From assembly GCF_042655385.1 (NCBI RefSeq), contig NZ_JBHSMA010000004.1, positions 248,001 through 312,000 on the forward strand: 64,000 nt of DNA, given 5' to 3'. Made by a program: the position numbers and the translations under genes. Under the pieces are notes generated by a model. The model was not told the origin of the DNA. It searched no databases and was given only the letters and a program-made list of their open reading frames with translations. Positions 61,695 through 64,000 of this stretch are shown here, piece after piece (position 1 is the first letter of the stretch; every line of letters begins with the position of its first letter). This DNA comes from Larkinella bovis (lineage in GTDB: Bacteria; Bacteroidota; Bacteroidia; Cytophagales; Spirosomataceae).

Positions 61695-62396
61695 ATGAAG
61701 CTACTTAACCAAAAGCCTAAGACCATTCTGGATGATCCTGATGAGGATTTATTGATAATTATGTCAATGGTGGATGATCCATCAAATCGGGAAAAAGCTT
61801 TCCAGGAATTCTATAATCGATATGCTCAGTTTTTGTATAATTATATTTGCCGAATCGCCAACAACCAGTTAACCATTCATGAAATGGTCGACATATTTGA
61901 TCAGACATTTTTAATCATTTATCAAAAAAGTGGACAATTTGATGCTCGGGGAGAGAGTGACTCTAATATAATTCGAATTAAAATCCAGGGTTGGCTAGCC
62001 CGAATTATAAAAAATGTCTTTTTAAAATACATAGAAGAAAGATGGAGTACTCCGACGGAATCGCTTGATTTTGAAAATGATTACGTAGACGAATCAACCT
62101 TAGAAGAGGAGGAAGAGCAAATAACGTATTCTTATCAGTTGGTTGATCAAGCTTTGAATCAGTTGCCAGAGCGGGAACGACATATGCTAGTTACCTATTT
62201 ACAGTATTACAAGAAGGGGAACGGCAATCAATCGCTTAATCTTCCGGATGAAATATTAAAGGCACTATGCAAGCGTTATGGAACTACTCCCGGCTACTTT
62301 CGACAGATTGTAAAGCGCAGTAAGGATAAAGTCGATCAATACGTAAGAGCCCATTATAAACCCGAACTGGATAAAAGCCATGCAAAACGAAAATAA
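61695..62396 (+). CDS. ECF-type sigma-70 family RNA polymerase sigma factor
   Basis: A 233-residue protein. Region 2 is recognisable in AFQEFYNRYAQFLYNYICRIANNQ and GWLARIIKNVFLKYI. An acidic linker (DYVDESTLEEEEEQ) precedes region 4 (QALNQLPERERHMLVTYLQYY ... TTPGYFRQIVKRSKDKV). It should direct RNA polymerase to a small set of promoters, perhaps including this island's. It overlaps the next gene by 17 bases. No membrane anti-sigma gene is present. Confidence 0.82.
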   Translation: MKLLNQKPKTILDDPDEDLLIIMSMVDDPSNREKAFQEFYNRYAQFLYNYICRIANNQLTIHEMVDIFDQTFLIIYQKSGQFDARGESDSNIIRIKIQGWLARIIKNVFLKYIEERWSTPTESLDFENDYVDESTLEEEEEQITYSYQLVDQALNQLPERERHMLVTYLQYYKKGNGNQSLNLPDEILKALCKRYGTTPGYFRQIVKRSKDKVDQYVRAHYKPELDKSHAKRK

Positions 62397-62733
62397 ACGG
62401 CCAGACCAGGCAATGAATGAACCGATCAATCCCAGTTTGCTTTGGTCACTTAAGGTCCATGGTTTTCTTTTTCCAGAAACGGATGAGGAGGTAGAAGCAT
62501 TTCGTATAAATCACCTATCCAATCCAGATCCTCTACCTGACTTTCTGACAGACCCAATGGCTATATTCAATCGGCCAAGACAGCAACCTAGGATCGAGCC
62601 AAAATGGGATGCATCTTCGGAAATTGGTTCAATCTTGGCAATGGCAGCTCGTGAAGGAGGAGATATACCAGAGGATGTTTTAAAACAAATGGAACAAGAC
62701 CGGCAGGAGGCTCTCAGAAGGAAAAAATCATGA
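62380..62733 (+). CDS. Small soluble protein between sigma factor and ImmA/IrrE peptidase
   Basis: A 117-residue acidic/proline-containing protein: LLWSLKVHGFLFPETDEEVEAF, then NPDPLPDFLTDPMAIF, and a helical end (ILAMAAREGGDIPEDVLKQMEQDRQEALRRKKS). No TM segment and no recognised domain. It overlaps the sigma gene (17 bases) and the peptidase gene (ATGA), so the three are translated together. A cytosolic anti-sigma factor or the substrate of the peptidase are reasonable ideas, not shown by sequence. Confidence 0.75.
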   Translation: MQNENKRPDQAMNEPINPSLLWSLKVHGFLFPETDEEVEAFRINHLSNPDPLPDFLTDPMAIFNRPRQQPRIEPKWDASSEIGSILAMAAREGGDIPEDVLKQMEQDRQEALRRKKS

Positions 62734-63539
62734 GCAGTTTTTTATACTGGAATGCCCGACAGCGAGTAGTGGCGGAATTAGCAGAAACAATCTCAACAGG
62801 TTATTTTAAACGTGCCCCCATAGATCCAGCCCTCATTGCCGACGAAGAAGGAATAACTTATTGCTGTGGTTACTACCAAAATGCTTTCGATGGTTTATTG
62901 CACTATCAGGATGGACGTTTTCATATATTTCTAAATCTAAATCGGTTAGAAGCCTACGAAAAACCACGCACGCGCTACACCTTTGGCCATGAACTAGGTC
63001 ATTATTTCATGGATGATCATCGCTATGCTCTCCAAAATGGGAAGACGCCCTCTCACCCCTCGTTTAATCACCTTTTTCAAAAAAATCCAGTGGAACAGGA
63101 AGCGGATTATTTTGCCTCTTGCTTACTGATGCCCTCTGGTCTATTCCGCCAACAATGTTATCGGTTGCCCTTGTCGGAGACATTACTCGTTACTTTGGCA
63201 AATCATTTTCAAACCAGTATTTCGAGTGTAATTTTCAGGTACTTTAATTTGAACCAGTATCCAATGGCTATCATTATTTCGAAAAATGGTTTGATCAATC
63301 GGGTTATGGCAACAATAGACTTTCCATTTCGCAAAAAGCCGGTAAAAGATAGCCCTGTCCCCCCCTCGACGGTTGCAGGAGAGTATTTTTATCAAAACAA
63401 AAGTTACAACTCGGCTGAAATTTTATATGCTGATGATTGGTTTTCAGATGATACAGCCAGTTCCCAACAGATTTTTGAGAAATGCTATTATATAAAAAGA
63501 AACTCTATATTGAGTATAATATGGAAGAGAAATGGATAG
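62730..63539 (+). CDS. ImmA/IrrE family metallo-endopeptidase
   Basis: A 269-residue protein with the zinc motif FGHELGHYFMDDH (His87-Glu88...His91) and the downstream Glu helix PVEQEADYFASCLLMP, the ImmA/IrrE (COG2856) signature. Such peptidases cut repressors or anti-sigma-like proteins after a signal. The C-terminal 90 residues (from about 175) form an extra domain that may sense the signal. It is last in the sigma/117-residue/ImmA operon. Confidence 0.9.
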   Translation: MSSFLYWNARQRVVAELAETISTGYFKRAPIDPALIADEEGITYCCGYYQNAFDGLLHYQDGRFHIFLNLNRLEAYEKPRTRYTFGHELGHYFMDDHRYALQNGKTPSHPSFNHLFQKNPVEQEADYFASCLLMPSGLFRQQCYRLPLSETLLVTLANHFQTSISSVIFRYFNLNQYPMAIIISKNGLINRVMATIDFPFRKKPVKDSPVPPSTVAGEYFYQNKSYNSAEILYADDWFSDDTASSQQIFEKCYYIKRNSILSIIWKRNG

Positions 63540-63632
63540 TATTACAAATGCGTAAAATTTAGTATTTTTAATACATACAAAGTTGAGCTTATTTCGTATT
63601 GAACATTTGAAACGTTAATTATAAGACTTTTG

Positions 63633-64000
63633 ATGAAGATAAATAGTATTATTAAAAAGCAAAGAATTGACAATGTTCTCAATTCATCTAAAGAATTGCC
63701 TTACGAGGAGAAAATGAGTAGGATATATGATTTTCTTCGAGAAGAAGAAAATGAAAGAAAGGCCGAACATGATGATATCGGTGCATTTATAGAAACAAAG
63801 AAAGAATTGCCTTCTAAACAACGAGCTTTCGAATTAATTAACTTTTATTATAATAAATATGCAAAAAATTTTGGTGATAATGAGTACATAGTATTTTTAA
63901 TCAGTAGAGGAGTTGAATTTAGACATTATCAATCGTCCATCAGCTCAGTATGGAGACAAATTTCAATTGATAAGATTAAGGAGGTGAGCTTTTCATCAAC
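63633..64000 (+). CDS. Hypothetical protein, N-terminal part (cut by window edge)
   Basis: From the ATG at 63,633 an open frame of 122 codons runs off the right edge. It begins MKINSIIKKQRIDNVLNSSK and is rich in Lys, Glu and Asn, with AT-rich codons like the left part of the island. FELINFYYNKYAKNFGDNEY suggests a helical protein. No domain recognised. Gap of 93 AT-rich bases to the ImmA gene. Confidence 0.6.
   Translation, partial: MKINSIIKKQRIDNVLNSSKELPYEEKMSRIYDFLREEENERKAEHDDIGAFIETKKELPSKQRAFELINFYYNKYAKNFGDNEYIVFLISRGVEFRHYQSSISSVWRQISIDKIKEVSFSS

Larger units (their letters stand above)
48505..64000. other. tRNA-Leu-linked genomic island (continues past the window)
   Basis: From the tRNA 3' end to the right edge, genes are accessory: phage/plasmid-type replication protein, excisionase-like HTH, Xre repressor, IS256 element, restriction-modification remnants, ubiquitin-type conjugation operon and ImmA/IrrE module. 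The first 4 kb is strongly AT-rich against a GC-rich core. No integrase and no second copy of the tRNA 3' end appear in the window, so the right boundary lies beyond it. Confidence 0.7.

Noticed and set aside
48410..64000. CRISPR array or cas genes
   Set aside because: No regularly spaced identical repeats with unique spacers and no Cas-like protein were seen. The phased repeats at 49,332 have no spacers.

Overview
The window looks like a chromosomal segment of a Spirosoma/Larkinella-like member of the Cytophagales (phylum Bacteroidota). This rests on several signs: a subtilase with a Por-type (T9SS) sorting tail, lipoprotein and domain families typical of the phylum (DUF4296, DUF2480, the Bat aerotolerance cluster, bacillithiol enzyme BshC), an RF1/UvrB/GcvT housekeeping set closest to that phylum, few strong Shine-Dalgarno sites, and promoter elements of the TTG-N20-TAnnTTTG type upstream of several genes. 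No database search was possible, so family names come from recognised motifs and architecture.

Positions 1 to 48.4 kb form an ordinary GC-rich core. From left to right: a partial succinate-semialdehyde dehydrogenase; a MarR regulator divergent from an EmrA/EmrB/TolC-type tripartite efflux operon with two operator copies; an acyl carrier protein; ComB-like phosphatase; GcvT; a large secreted T9SS subtilase preceded by a terminator that touches its start codon; a GT2 dolichol-phosphate-mannose-type transferase; HemG and a DUF4296 lipoprotein; a DUF58/membrane/BatA cluster; RNase HII; two tandem paralogous YD-type lipoproteins; TsaB; a C-terminal processing protease; rnpA-rpmH; an M61 peptidase; uvrB and prfA converging; a block of sugar-related genes (two Gfo/Idh/MocA oxidoreductases, DUF1080, ThuA, inositol oxygenase, a sodium:solute symporter); BshC; 5-FCL; penicillin-binding protein 1C; and a beta-CASP RNA-processing-type hydrolase. 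Several intergenic gaps here carry long near-perfect inverted repeats. They differ in sequence from site to site but share one architecture: short tandem words on each arm around a 15-40 nt loop.

At 48,422 there is a tRNA-Leu(CAG). From there to the right edge the composition and gene content change to those of a genomic island. The first part (48.6-53 kb) is strikingly AT-rich. It holds a hypothetical gene, an excisionase-like HTH gene behind four helically phased repeats, a protein resembling filamentous-phage/plasmid replication proteins with a partner gene, a secreted hypothetical, and an Xre repressor with a perfect 22-bp palindrome at its start. An IS256-family element follows. It has cut the 3' end of a Type III-like DNA methyltransferase, shows no target duplication and has no Res gene beside it, which suggests a deletion. 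A DUF1016 (PD-(D/E)XK) nuclease gene is divergent from the methyltransferase.

The most interesting locus is at 57.4-63.5 kb. A tightly overlapping minus-strand operon encodes a ComEC-like metallo-beta-lactamase-fold protein, a single-chain E2-E1-JAB ubiquitin-type conjugation/deconjugation protein, and a four-TM membrane protein. Divergent from it, across a 26-bp inverted repeat, is an operon encoding an ECF-type sigma factor, a small 117-residue protein and an ImmA/IrrE metallopeptidase. No ubiquitin-like protein is recognisable. This may be an uncharacterised defence or stress-response system, with E2-E1-JAB modifying a neighbouring protein and the sigma/ImmA module controlling expression. 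That functional reading is inference.
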